A DNA stretch of 64,000 bases from Paroedura picta (GCF_049243985.1 NC_135380.1:22306501-22370500), one strand, 5' to 3'. Positions 35,796 through 47,807 are shown, numbered from the stretch's first letter. Notes: generated by a model not told the origin, from the sequence alone. Translations and numbers: made by a program.

Positions 35796-37065
35796 TGCCT
35801 ATTGGATCAGTTCACTTCAGAAACAAAACCAGTTACTTTGGAATTCCAAAATATAGGAAGAAATCTGAATGAGGGGAAAGTATTAAAATGTGCTGCCTCT
35901 TCGGGATTCCCCCCCCCTTTGTTTGAGCGTTTCCTTCATTAGATCCTGAATGATCCAACAGTTAGTGAATTACTGTCTAGAGAGTGCGGGGGGGGGGGGG
36001 ACCCGCAAATAAAAGGTAAGGCCAGTGGATTTTTAAAGCAATCTTTCTGCAGCAAGTGCCTTGCCTTGCTACACAGGGACTGTCCGACTCTTCACTTGTT
36101 TCTCATTCTGCAAGAGGAATGGAGAGCAAAGAATAAGGAGAAAACGGCACTGAGGAAAAGCAGCCATCAAGGGTGCAGGGGGGGAAATGCCAAGCACCAT
36201 CAAATCAACACAAAAACTGTTATTCTTTTCCCCACTAATCTGTTCAGCTACTTGCAATGTGCTACTCCTCTGAAGCAAGTATCAAAATTAGGAAACACTC
36301 CGCACAGCCCCCACCACCACCACCACCTTGCACAGCAAAACGTGCTGAGGCTCAGGAGACCACACATGTTCTGATTACAGTTTCACTCCCGAAACTCTCA
36401 CAGGCCGATGTCGTCAACATCAATCTCCCTTTGAAAGACATCCTCATCTTCATAAATAAAAGCCACTTAAGGACTGGTGAGTTTCCCCTTTGTCAGCAGA
36501 GTTTACATTTTGCTCTTGCTCAGGCTATAACGTTCCCCCCCCCCCCCCAAGAAAGGGATCAGGCGCTTCCTCCATTTGTCTGTGTTTTCTTGCTTGCCGT
36601 TTTTGCTTCTGGTAGCATTTGCTGCTAAATGTAATCTCAGCAAATCTCCTAGATTAAGCTGTCTGGAATGAAACTATCAAGGGTGTGTTGCCCAGTCAGG
36701 CTTAAATTTAAGCCTGGGTCACATATGGAAGGGGGATTCACAGGTAATTGGGTAGAACATTTCTCTCTGCCGTGTTCTTTTGTTAAATGCAACGGAACAC
36801 TAAAAGATGGCACCCCCCACATTTATGTCACCAGTCCAGCATTTTACCAATTAATTCCCCTTCACCAGATCTACATTTTTATTGGCTTTATGTGTAAACC
36901 ACCCCGAGATGACCTGTCATGGGGGGGTATAGAAGTATGAACATAAACAAACAAACAAACTTGATAAAGCTCATTTTGTTTCCCTACCCATGGCATTTGA
37001 GCCCTGGATATGAGGTAGCTTTGGAACCTAAAGAGTTGTTGGGGTTTTTTGTACCCTACGTTTCC
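35796..37065. other. Low-copy DNA with a LINE 3' tail
   Basis: 36880-36960 (plus) is a LINE-like 3' end: TGTAAACCACCCCGAGATG, GGGGGGTATAGAAGTATG, and an (AAAC)n tail. There are homopolymer runs at 35988-36000 (G) and about 36534-36549 (C), and a CAC-rich run near 36311. Otherwise unrecognised. Confidence 0.4.
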
Positions 37066-37137
37066 CTTCCTCTCCCCACAACGGACACACTCTCACCCTC
37101 ACTTACCTCACAGTGTGTCTGTTGTGGGGAGAGGAAG
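37066..37137. repeat. Inverted SINE fragments forming a hairpin
   Basis: CTTCCTCTCCCCACAACGG (37066-37091 arm) and its complement TTGTGGGGAGAGGAAG (37112-37137 arm) are both pieces of the tRNA-SINE body, head to head, with a 20-bp spacer. One mismatch in 26 bp. Confidence 0.85.
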
Positions 37138-37633
37138 TGAAATTAAATTGGCAAAAAAATGTGTGGATCTTTTTTCTCAATTTTATTGGCAGTTCCGTCA
37201 TTCACACCCCATCCCTGTTTCCTACAGTTCTTATTTAAAGCCGACCATATCATCACAGGGAAATGACCCCATTACAGGAGAGCTTATGCTGGAGAGATAT
37301 GCCTTATGGTTTGTTAATAAGTTTGGAGCTTTGCCAAAGTGATTTGTGTTAATTGTGATATTCAAAGCATTTATTCAGGTAGGTTGGATGAGGAGTCTTG
37401 GTATACATTATTGCCATACTTTACATATACAATACATGATTATTCTTTGTATATTCTTTATGATACTGTGTTATTGTAGATTATGAGGTGCAACCACTGA
37501 TGAAGATATATAGAAAATGGGATACAATACCTGGGGCCCCGTTTTGGTTGCTGATATACTGGATACTAAGAGAATCAACCAATAAAATGGAGAAAAAAGA
37601 TCCACACAATTTTTTGCCAATTTGATTTCACTT
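37135..37633. mobile_element. Unclassified element with ~55-bp inverted ends
   Basis: Left end AAGTGAAATTAAATTGGC...GTGTGGATCTTTTTTCTC...TTTTATTGG (37135-37190). Right end CCAATAAAATGG...GAGAAAAAAGATCCACAC...GCCAATTTGATTTCACTT (about 37579-37633). They are inverted repeats with few mismatches. The ~390-bp interior has no open frame and includes CCACTGATGAAGATATATAG and GGGGCCCCGTTTTGG. No target duplication is obvious. Confidence 0.7.
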
Positions 37634-39180
37634 ATTGATTACTGCAATTCTTGGTGAAATCAATGGCTTTCAAGATCTGACAAGATCAGCTATCCCGTGC
37701 TGCTTTCCTCCCGATCCTAGTCTTGACCACATTGGGGGGGGGGGTGTCGTCTGTTGATTGCATTGATCTGCACTATGTAATCCATGCTGGGCTTCAGTGC
37801 GAAAAGTGGCTGTAAATGTCAACGAATGAATAGCTCAAATCCTTAAACCTAGTCAGATCCTCTGGTCTAAGAGATTTGTTGCCACTGTAACAATTCACCT
37901 TGCTGTGCTGCTGGTTTCTCACTCTTGAGCTTTAGGGTTTTTGCCTTAGCTGTGCTTGCTTTAGCTGGCCAGCCCTGACTGTAGGGTCAGCAAGAGGCCT
38001 GAAGAAGAGGCCCTGCTTCTTTAATAGAGGCTTAATGGGATGTTATCTGCCAGGTCATGTTATTTACTTCTAGGCTGTGGAAAACTTCAGCTGTTCATTT
38101 CCACACAGTAAGCCCCTATTAAAGGGGCAGGACAATTCCTCTGGGTCAGTTGACACTTCTACCTGACAGAAAGCAGATTAGCCTTCTGACTTCAGCCTTG
38201 TGAAAGACAGAAAAGCACAACTGCATTTGGATGGGCAGGGAGCATGGTAAGCAGCTTTGCTTCTTCAGCGTCTGGGCCTTCCTTTACAAGCTACATAACT
38301 GTAGCTAGCCTTTTAGACAACCAGTGTTTGTAATATGTACCCCAGTAGTGAGGAGTGTTAGGAATAAGTAGCTCCTTTCTTTCTGTCCCCCTTTACATCT
38401 GCCTGGACTAAGAAGAAGTACAGTATCTGGCACAGAAAGGGCCGGCCCTGGCATAATATCTTGCGGTAAATGCTTTCACCTGTGCTAATAATAAAGCTTG
38501 GTCATAACGCCTGCTGTTTCAGCTGCTGGAGGATGTATTTGCATAAAGGCCCTTCCAAATGCTAACTTTTCAGGTGCTCTCATAGCAACTAAAAAGTTTA
38601 CTGAGAGGTGTCTTTTGATAGAAGCAGAGTGCCCCATTTTGCTCCAGGTAGGGCAGGTAGGCAGGCAGCAAGGTATCCTTAACCTGGAAGAGCTGAACTG
38701 ATCCTGCAAAATGGAGAACTCTCTCACACCGTATCTGACCTCCTTGGGTTGCCCCACTTGAAGTGAGGCCTGACCTCGCCACCCTCTGCAGCCAGACTGC
38801 CTCCTAGGCAGCTGTGCTAAGAGCCTTGAGTGATTGTGTTTAAAGTCTGCCAGACAGTAATATGAATTCAGCTCTTTGCAAGAGCTTGGCCAGCCTTCAA
38901 GGATATAAAAGCAACATTAATCCCATAAATAAATTTTGGTTGGAGTCTGGAGGCTAAGGTACAATGAAGGCTGGTTTTGTGTGTCCTGCCAGTGTTTCTG
39001 GTGGTATCTGAGGGCTGGATCATAGATAGCTCTCATTTGTAAGCAAGGCATCCCCTCTATTTCACATATGAAACTAGGGATGGACACATACACTTCTGCG
39101 AACCTGTGATGTCCCTGTTCTTATCCCAGGTCACCACCTGGCTGAACACACATCTATGCACAATCGTATGTTTGCTGAAG
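37634..39180. other. Low-copy non-coding DNA
   Basis: No repeat or exon recognised beyond short poly-G at 37734-37743. Confidence 0.35.
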
Positions 39181-39402
39181 GTAGAATTGCCAGCTCTGGG
39201 TTGAGAAATACCTGGAAACTTTGGGGGTAGAATTGGGAGTGGGCAGGATGTGGGGTGGGGAGGGACCTCAGTGGAGTGTAATGCTATTGGAGTCCACCCT
39301 CCAAAGCAGCCATTTTCTTCAGGAGAACTTATCTCTGTCACCTGGAGATGAGCTATAATTCCAGTGGATTCCCAGGTCCCACCTGGGGGCTGGCATCCCT
39401 AG
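39181..39402 (+). mobile_element. GGTTGCCAG-ended repeat, near full length
   Basis: ATTGCCAGCTCTGGGTTGAG, GGGGAGGGACCTCAGTGG, CACCCTCCAAAGCAGCC, GGAGATGAGCTATAATTCC, ending GGGGGCTGGCATCCCTA. It aligns along its length with 13686-13910. Confidence 0.8.
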
Positions 39403-39924
39403 CTGAAGGTGTTTCACCTGCTGTACGTTGTGCTCATTTACTTTGTAATTACTTACAAAGTAAACATTTGTAAAATTTTAAAGTTTGTGAAAATTAAAAA
39501 TTACTTTACATTAAAACATAAATAATTTTTAGTTATTTTGGTTCAGATGTGCTGGAAAATCGCAATTGTTCTACGATACGTTATCAGTAGTTAAGAATTA
39601 AGCTCAACAGTTATGAATGAAATTCTGCCTAGTATATGGTATTTTAAGGTTCATGAGCATGAATTCATATGCAGGTGCACCAAAGACAAGAGAAAGTTGC
39701 TTTCTGCTCAGAGTTGGAACTTCCACAGGTCCGGGAGAGGCCAATGAAACCTGAAGAATATGAACTCACAATATCAAAGCTTTATTTTTTTACTTTATTT
39801 ATCCCCCCCTCCCAAATTTCCTCCCAGATGGAAACCCAAAGTAACTCACATAATTCTTCCGTTTTATGGCCACAACAATCTTGTAAAGCAGGGTAATCTG
39901 AAAGAAAATAATTGGACAACGATC

Positions 39925-40850
39925 AAACAAAAGTTAAGTGGCAACTTAAAGACTAATTACATTTGTTTCCTTATGAGTTTTTACAAGTCAGATATGTGAG
40001 GAGAAAATCATTGTGTGAATTCCTATAGGGAAAATGACAAAACGAGCAAGCAGTTGAGGCAGAGACAGGTTCTTATAAATTCTATCAGAAATATTTCCAG
40101 TATAATTCTATGTACAAGTTACTAGAGTCAAATTAGTCCTTACACATGGATGATGAAAGAAATCAGAGGTTACAGCCACTCTTGGGATTAAAAAAAAACA
40201 AAAAACGATTCAGTAGGTATGTAATCCAGCTGATAAGGAAGAAGATTTAAGAAAATTAACTGTTACCAATATAAGGTTATGGGATAATCAAATATGTTGG
40301 GAACAACCAGTTAAAGTTTCTAAAAAGTGGAACCTTTATAATTACCAGAAAATGTAGTTCATAAGGAAACCTAAATCTCTGTTTAAGCCAGGATGACAAA
40401 TAGTGTATAATTCAGCATTTTTGAATGGGTATTCCCTTTAATTTTAATGGGAGGTAGGTTGGTAGAATAGAAATTTTCAGACTTGTAAGGGTATGTTCAG
40501 AGAAACAAAAAAGTTCCCTCACTGGTTTCTGAATATTGTGATTTCTTAGATATGTCAGATTTGAGTTAACTGATTATCTCATGCAACAAACGACACATTT
40601 GTTCAGTGTAGATAGTAGAAGAGCACATATTATGTTGGATGATGTGCATGTGGATTAGTATAGCTGATGTTTTTAGGTTCCATAATCGTATTGCCTGAGA
40701 GTATAGGGGGAGAGGTTAGCATCGACATCTTTTGCAGAATTTGATTCTTGAGTTTGTGTCACTGTTGGGGGGGGGGATATTGTTTTTGGTTAAGAAGCAG
40801 TTTTAGTTGTGTGTATGTAGGTATGGAAAGGCCACCCGTAAATGTCATAG
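39925..40850 (-). mobile_element. Penelope-like retroelement remnant
   Basis: At the left is the tail (AAGTTAAGTGGCAACTTAAAG, reverse of the CTTTAAGGTGCC tail of such elements). At 40530-40690 the minus strand still spells fragments of a GIY-YIG endonuclease region: CTSSNII near the start and LRNHNIQKPV near the end. These are recognisable from reptile Penelope/Neptune-type proteins. Many stops and shifts make it a pseudogene. The polymerase domain is not seen. Confidence 0.55.
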
Positions 40851-40857
40851 GTGTGAA

Positions 40858-40907
40858 GAGATTTGAATTCTAGATCCTATTCTTACACTCTAACCGGACT
40901 GGCTCAA
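40858..40907 (-). mobile_element. tRNA-SINE head fragment
   Basis: Reverse of GAGCCAGTCCGGTTAGAGTG...GAATTCAAATC, the promoter portion of a tRNA SINE. The rest of the element is absent. Confidence 0.5.
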
Positions 40908-42965
40908 ACTTATGAGAAAGTCTTCTACACATGCAACCATTAAATGAATGGGAACTGTGCAGCAGCATGTTATTAAAGGGATAATCAGACACACTGCCAT
41001 ACTTGACTTGGACTTGGATTCAAATGTCTCACTTTAGTCATTTATTAATCTGGTTTAACTGTACCCATGCTGAAGGAGGCCTAGAAGCACAGAATCCCTG
41101 GACAGTATGGCCTCTCCAGTTCTTCAGGAGAGTTAGCAGAATATCGTACTCCCCCCCCCCTCCACACACACACACACACCGATAAATACAATAAGAGATG
41201 AATCATGGAAAAAATTATTCCAACCAAAAAACAAGGGCTAGTTGAAAACGTTGGAAACAAACCACAGTTATAGGGGCTGTTCCCTCCCTAATTAAATAAA
41301 GCCTTTTTCCTAATAATTTTCTTTCTTTAAATTTCCTGTTTAACTGCTTCTGCCTAACGAAATTAATGTCTTTTTCAGCATGTGCTGACAGTATGTTGTT
41401 GACGAATCATTATTGTGGCTTGTTTAACTTAATGGCTTTCTTGACTGTGTGTGTGTTGCATTTCTGCAGAGTTCCACCAAATGTTTTGTCAGCGTGACCT
41501 CTCAACAGTTCCCAGAACAGAAGATTAGGGAGAGACTTCACAAGCAGCGTGGGCAGTGTGGGTCTAGGGCTTGAACCACGTCCCTTAAGGCAGCAGACCA
41601 GCTGAGTGAGGTACTCCAAACTGTCCAAGCATCGCCTCAATAGAAGTTACACCTTTTGATCAGACAAGATATTATGGACAGCATTCCTTTACTACTTCAA
41701 TGGCCTTAGAGTAGCCAACAGGCCTGGAGCAAAAATGATCGTCTCCTTTTAACAGAAGTTTAAAACATACATGAGAGAAATGGAAAATTTTCACGGCATG
41801 GAAGTAAATAACATCAATCTCTGTTCAAAGGACACCATTTTTTTTTTACCTCGAGTCCAAGCTGCTGGGAACCCTGTCAGTCAAGTAAAATAGGCAAGAT
41901 ATCAAAAGGCCTATTGCATGGTGTGTGTGAGCATGTGTGTGTGTAGAACAAATTTCCATGAAAACCAATGTGATCTACTGGTTAGTGTACCAGTCTGGTA
42001 TACCGGGGAAACCTACTACTTTCAAATTGCCACTCTTCCATGAGGCCTAATTTACCTCAGAATGTTGTTGCAAGGATTGGGGGAGGGGGGTAATACTTCT
42101 TTGAGTCCGTTGGAAAATGTTGACTTAAAAAAAAATTAAAACCTGGTTTCTAATGCTTACCTCACAAGATTTGTTGCAGTCTACCATATTTTCATGCACT
42201 GGCATGTCAATTTTTCAGAGCAGTGGTTATAAAGTTGCCTAATATTATTTATTTTGACAGAACAACTTATCCTTATTGGGCTGAAGAATTTAGAAAACAC
42301 ATAAACACCAGCAGTGGGGCATGACAAAGAATTGCCACCCAACTGGGCTGGTCCACACTGGAAGTCATTTGCAATACAATTCTGACATGGTAGAACCCCC
42401 TACATGTGGAACCAGTTTTGTCCAGCAGCTATGCAGTTTATCTTAGTCCTGAGTCAGGGTTGCCAACAGCTAGATTTCCATTGCCACAATCAACTTTTCT
42501 TTCTTGTAAATGATTATCAGATTAAGGTTTTCAAAAATAGTAATGAGAACAGAAAGCAACGCCAATTGTTCACTATTTTTTATTCATCGGGTTGGATTTA
42601 GACTAAATTTTCCATCAGCGGAAGGGAACTTTCATCCTATCCTTCCCACTAATCTCCATGACATGCTGCATTCTGGGGTTAGGTGACTCTGAGGAAAGAT
42701 GTAAAGGGAACATGCAGAGGGAAGGAGGAATTGATGAGGACTGCCAATCTAGTGTGAATCCAGCTCATTTCATGTTTACCTCATGACTGGAATCAGCCAG
42801 ATGACTGTGAGTGAAATCAGAATCCCTTCCAATAGTCAAAACCGCCCTCATCATTCCAGTCATGAGGGAACCAAACCGGGAGGGTGTGGCTGACAGAATT
42901 TTAAAAAGACTTTGTCCCTGCTCAGCATTATGTCCACCTCTTTCCTCAACCCCAAAGCTCTATAG
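40908..42965. other. Low-copy DNA with one degraded SINE
   Basis: A short CA repeat lies at 41163-41180. A SINE relic is listed separately at 41968-42122. No exon recognised. Confidence 0.35.
41968..42122 (+). mobile_element. Degraded tRNA-derived SINE
   Basis: TGTGATCTACTGGTTAGTG resembles a box A-containing head. GTTGTTGCAAGGATTGGGG and TTCTTTGAGTCCGTTGG resemble the body of the third SINE type common in squamates. Box B is lost. Confidence 0.45.
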
Positions 42966-43068
42966 CAGGGGGGGCCAAACTGAGATGGCCATGGGTGGCC
43001 ATGCTGGCAGGGGCTCAAGGGAACTGTAGTCCATGGATATCTGGAGAACTTCAGCTTGGCCACCCCTG
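42966..43068. mobile_element. hAT MITE (TGGCC subfamily), older copy
   Basis: Ends CAGGGGGGGCCAAACTGAG and CAGCTTGGCCACCCCTG are complete, with a centre GGTGGCCATGCTGGCAGGGG. The left arm has an internal deletion. Flanks CTCTATAG (42958-42965) and CTATATGG (43069-43076) match at 6 of 8. Confidence 0.85.
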
Positions 43069-45632
43069 CTATATGGCATATCTGGATCAGCCAGGCCTGG
43101 TAAAAATATAAGAAGCCCAGCTTTCTGCCACTAACTGGCCAACATATGTTCGGTGCCCAAGCCCCTATCTTCAGAGATCCTCTTCCAGAGAACTTAAGCT
43201 GCTGATCAGAATCTTGGCACAGACACCTCTGCCCATCTCCGACAGAGACATTATTCAGAGTGATACCATTAACTAAGGCCAGCTAAATGTGACTAAAACC
43301 AATAGTTCAGTAGAAGAAAGAAATCATGCTTGTGTCCAACGGAGGATTATCCTAGTTGTGAGAGAAAGCCAGATTCTTTCCAATTAAAGTTCTGTCTTTC
43401 TCTCTGCTGCGACCTGAGGAGTTGTGAATTGATAAAGGTTTCCTATCGGTCTAAAAAATCTGCCGATCTTTTAGCTAGGCCATAAACTTATAATTGCATG
43501 CAGGCTTCTAAGTGCAAGCAGATGTATCTCCCCGCTGAAATGCTAAATTGGAGCACAAAAGCCCTCACTGTTATCTCCAATCATTGATTTATACAAAAAA
43601 CGAAGAACAGTTTTGTTTTGTTTTTCCTTTTTGCAGAATAGAGTTGGGAGATTAAATTCCCGGAGAACAAGTCTTCCCTAAACACGTCAAGAAAACAAGA
43701 CAGCAGAGGACAACAAAGATGTTTGGGGGAGTTACAAAAACAAAACCCTGTGCAAAATGAACAGCCTTTTTGTCATACCCCCCCTCCAAAAAAACCCCAC
43801 ACAAAACAAATCTGTTGAAAGGAGCTTCATTTCAAGCCTGTGGCAGACCTTTTTTTTGGAGCTACAGTAATGCTCAGCAAAGCTGACATCTTTTCAGCAT
43901 TAGCTTTCCTGCCCTACACAATGTATAAGCAATGTTGGCTTTCAGATGTCTATATTAGCATGTGTAAAAACTAAAATCTACCTCCCAATGAGCAGAGTGC
44001 TTGAGCTGAACTACCCCCAGCTCCAGGGAATCTGGTAGGCTCAGTGGTGTCCTCTTGTCCTGTATAACCCAGGGCCCTCCTGCCCCGTACCAAGAATCTG
44101 AAAAGCCTGAGGTTTCCATTGGGACAAAGGCTGCTAAAAAGCCTTCCAGTGAGCAGGAAATGCAGAGGGCTCGTGCCATTCAGAGGCAGTCACCCAGCAA
44201 AAAAGCAGGAGCAGAATCTAATCTCCTCACAGTTACCCAGGGAGATTATCCATTCTTTGCCATTTATTGTGACAGAAATTGTCTGTGTTAGTGACAAGAG
44301 GGAATGGAACCAGCGAAGCTTTGTGGCCACCAATGCCCAGGGCATTTTCTCTGTCACCAAGAGAGAAAGGAATATGAGGCTGCTGCTGAAATTACCTCCT
44401 TTTCAGTTTTAGCCTGAGGGATCTGGGATATGGATGTTCTTCTGCCAATCTGGGATCCGGGCAGAGTGGACAACAGTATTCTGTTCCAATGGACATGTTA
44501 GACAGGCTTCTCCTCCATTGGGTCTCTGAGCAGGTGTATGAGTGCTAAAAGCAAGGACCTTGTTAAGCAAGGATCTTGTTAAGGAGTTCACCAAAATTAT
44601 TAGCTCACAGAAATACTCACTGGCCCACCTTCCTCCATATACCTATACTTGTCAGCTGCCATTCAAAAGATGCAAAAGACCCACTTCTGAATTGCTTCAT
44701 AGCTTGGTCACCTGGAGGTAATTCTTACTTTTGGCAACAAGGGTTATTTATAAGACTGAGTAAGGGTTTTGTGTGTGTGTGATTTTTTGGCATTGCTTGT
44801 GGTATAGCAGAAAGTGGTTGCAGGGGAAGTGAGCCTCATTTTTTGATAAAAGGGACAGTAAGGCATGGCTAGGGTTAGACCAAAACATTTTGGACTCTGA
44901 AGCAGAAAACTCTTGTCACACACATACACACAGGCATTAATTGAGTCCTAATCTGCTAGGGGAAAACATTTCTGCACTAGCACCATTAACATGAGCTGCA
45001 GTTGCACATGGATAAAATAGTGGATTGTGGCATATTGGTCAGACCTCTCTACTTGCCCTTAGCAGTGTCCTTAATCAAGTTCCCATGGCAGACATTGTAT
45101 TTTAAATCATGGGACAGTCACCTCTGGGCAGAGTGGGATACTGTGTTATCGTTAACCTGGATCCAGTATCAACAGCTAGTATTCCACTGACTGTACGGGT
45201 CATGAATGGTAATTAGCTGAGCATCACTTTACAACCAGTTCTTAGATTCCTAATAGATATCTGTTAGGACTGAACTGAATTTTTCCAGATTCACCTTTTT
45301 TTGGCTCAAAAATTCGGGACAGCTGAAACCACTCCTGAAAAATCTGCCCTTTTCACTGATGGTTGTAGTCACTTTTCCTTCCTTTGCTACTGCTTTGGCA
45401 GCCATAATTTCCTTCTCAAGTCAAACCACATAGCCAAGGATCACATTCTGGATGTGATGTCACTGTGATCCTGTGAAACCAATCTGAATGGTAACTGACT
45501 ATTTGCTGTTGCCCATAAAGTGGAGCTAGTTTAGAGTGAGGTAAACATTTTACGCACGAATCATAAGTGTGAGCATAACCAAACAAGGATTGCAAACAAC
45601 TGGGGGGGGGGACACACATACACAGGTGGGTT
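43069..45632. other. Low-copy DNA, conserved-element candidate
   Basis: 43415-43640 is repeat-free with AGTTGTGAATTGATAAAGG, CATAAACTTATAATTGCATG and TCCAATCATTGATTT, typical in look of deep-conserved enhancers. No repeats or exons recognised in the rest, apart from short GT and CA runs near 44770 and 44916. Confidence 0.3.
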
Positions 45633-45768
45633 GGGTTGCCAGATCCAGGTTGAGAAACTCCTGAAGGTTTGGGGATGGAGCCGGGGAATATCAGAGACCT
45701 CAGTATGGTCCAAGGCCGTAGACTCCACCTTCCAGGGGATCCACAATCCCTGAAGGCTGGCAACCCTG
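45633..45768 (+). mobile_element. GGTTGCCAG-ended repeat, internally deleted, both ends kept
   Basis: GGGTTGCCAGATCCAGGTTG at the left and GAAGGCTGGCAACCC at the right form a perfect 10-bp inverted terminal repeat (GGGTTGCCAG/CTGGCAACCC). The middle part of the consensus, including the CAAAGCAGCCATTTTC block, is missing. Confidence 0.8.
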
Positions 45769-47025
45769 ATCAGTTATGACAAAGGACTCTGTCTCCCTTC
45801 ATCCCTCCAGTGCAAATAGCAGGAACTCCCTCAACAGGAACTCCTTACCACACCACAACTGCTCCTCTTCAGTTGCACTGTAAGAAGAATGCTCTGCAAA
45901 AGCATCTGTTTTATGCTGGGGTGGAGAAGGTTAAAGAGTTATTTGGCTTAGCTTTTGCAGCTATAGCTAGTGTTGGTGGTCTTTCTTCCCTTGCGCAGTC
46001 CAAAATGTGGTGTGGAAGCCTAACCATACATGACATTTTCTATAGCTAAGGTAATGTGAAAGTGAAATCTTGTGAAATCTTTTGGGTTAATGTGAAATCT
46101 TTTGGGTTACAGCCACTGGCATGGGAATCATGGCCATGCTGACAGGAGCTCATGGTAATTGTAGTTCATGGACATCCAGAGAGCCACAGTTTGGCCACTC
46201 CTGGAATCCACTGAGTTGTAAGATCAGCACAGAAGCAGCTGCTCTGGCACCAGAAGTGGCCTTGTCATAGACTAATCACAGCCATATGCGCTCACAAACT
46301 ATGCATGGCACAGTGACTCTGGGTTATGACAGTCTTAATCCATTCCCCATCCATTAATTCATTCCTAGGAACTCTTTGAATATTCAGCTTTGGAGCTGCT
46401 GGGACCATGTTTGGAAGGTTGAGGGGAGGAGTAGAGTCTGTGGGAGCGAGGAAGAAATTTCTCACCTCCCTCCGAAAACCTCCAAAGTTTCATTTTGTTG
46501 CAAGCATTCTCAACTGAAGTAAAACTGACAGGGTATTTAGCAAACATTTAAACCCAGGAAGCTTAATAGCTTTTTCGGGGTTATTAAATAAACATGTAGA
46601 ATGAGTGAAGAGGTAGGGGAGGAAATAGGGAGGGGGGTTAATGTAAACTTTCCAAGATTCAGGGCCAGGGTCAACAGGGTAGGGCAGGGCCAAATCCTGC
46701 CAAGCTGCAATCCTTTACTAATTTGAAAAGTACCACCAGACTTTGAAACCATTCACCACCAGATAGTGTTAATTCTGGAAGAGAGAGGAGACCAAGTACA
46801 AATGTTTAGTCTGGTGCTAACATTCTGTTAAGGTCAAGGCCACTTTCAACCCAGCTGCCAACTGGCAAAGCTCTGTTGAATTCAATTAAACTGGCCTTTC
46901 CGCAGGTGTTAAAGGAGATTTGTGTTGGTGAACTGTGAGCTTTTCTTATTAGGACACTTTTAAGAGTTGGTATTATATCTACTTAGGGACGGGGACAGAG
47001 AGCTCCTATAAGGTAGTAGTTAGAC
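45769..47025. other. Low-copy DNA with a MITE arm
   Basis: 46136-46201 is a single right arm of the TGGCC-type hAT MITE (CTCATGGTAATTGTAG, CCACAGTTTGGCCACTCCTG). A small duplication (TGTGAAATCTTTTGGGTTA) lies at 46067-46110. Nothing else recognised. Confidence 0.5.
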
Positions 47026-47290
47026 CAGAGATCTCCAACCTTTTTGAACCTCTGTACATCTTTGGAATTCTGACACAAGATGGAGGGCATAGCCACAAAA
47101 TGGCTGTTGCTGGAGGTGGAGCCATACATATGGATGAAGCGCAGGAAGGAATAATGTTTAAAAAACACCGGAAAAGAGGAGTGAGAGGGATTAAAACAAA
47201 CACTGTGATAGGAGCTGCCTCTGGAACAACATTGTCTTAATTTCTACAGCTAATCAGATTTCCAATGGCAAATCACAAATTCTGCTGGGA
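47026..47290 (+). mobile_element. hAT-like non-autonomous element, right end unclear
   Basis: CAGAGATCTCCAACCTTTTTG, GGAATTCTGACACAAGATGG, CACAAAATGGCTG...GGAGGTGGAGCCA and AATCAGATTTCCAATGGC match a hAT-ended repeat familiar from reptile genomes. The opposite terminal repeat is not visible, so the copy is probably 3'-truncated. Confidence 0.55.
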
Positions 47291-47336
47291 TACTGTTGCC
47301 AGTCACCCAAGGCAACCAGCTGGGGATGGGGGACTA

Positions 47337-47633
47337 CAGTTGCCAGATCCTGGTTAGGAAACTCCTAGAGATTTAGGGATGGGGCCTAGGGATGACAAGG
47401 ACCTCAGTGGGGTACAATGCAACACTGTCCACCCTCTAAAGCAGTGTTCCCCAACCACTGGGCGTGCCTGCCTCTCCCCCACCCCGGTCCCTGGGCCTCC
47501 CTCTCCCCCCCCCCTGGTCCCCAGCCTGAAAAAGGTTGGGGACCACTACTCTAAAGCATCCATTTTCTCCAGGGGAACTGATATCTGTGGTCTGGAGATG
47601 AGCTGTAATTCTACCTGGAGGCCAGCATCTTTA
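47337..47633 (+). mobile_element. GGTTGCCAG-ended repeat split by a hAT insertion
   Basis: Left part to 47441 (AGTTGCCAGATCCTGGTTAG, GGACCTCAGTGGGGTAC) and right part from 47549 (AAAGCATCCATTTTCTCCAG, GGTCTGGAGATGAGCTG, GGAGGCCAGCATCTTTA). Continuity is restored if the inserted element and one duplication are removed. Confidence 0.85.
47442..47548. mobile_element. Short hAT element with perfect target duplication
   Basis: Ends CAGTGTTCCCCAACCACTGG and AAAAGGTTGGGGACCACTA are inverted, flanked by CTCTAAAG (47434-47441 and 47549-47556). The ends resemble those of the 47987-48398 element. The 70-bp interior is C-rich and non-coding. Confidence 0.9.
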
Positions 47634-47711
47634 GCTGAGAAACAGTCCTCAACTCACTTTCTAAAAGCATTTACTGGGTGCCATGGCATTTTATTTATTG
47701 CAAACTTAAAT

Positions 47712-47807
47712 GGACTCCGGGGAATGGTAGAGGACAGGAAGGCCTGGAGGATCATTGTCCATGGGGTCGCGATGGGTCGGACACGATTTCACACGTAACA
47801 ACAACAA
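47712..47807 (+). mobile_element. Bov-B (RTE) LINE 3' end
   Basis: GGTAGAGGACAGGAAGGCC, ATTGTCCATGGGGTCGCG and GATGGGTCGGACACGATTTC, with an ACAACAACAA tail, are the 3' end of Bov-B-type LINEs. The frame reads the Bov-B ORF C-terminus (VEDRKAWRIIVHGVAMGRTR). Only the last ~100 bp is kept, so it could also be the tail of a Bov-B-dependent SINE. Confidence 0.8.

Noticed and set aside
37480-37560. Polinton or LTR retroelement end
   Set aside because: A single tail-like phrase is not enough. No capsid, integrase or polymerase sequence nearby.
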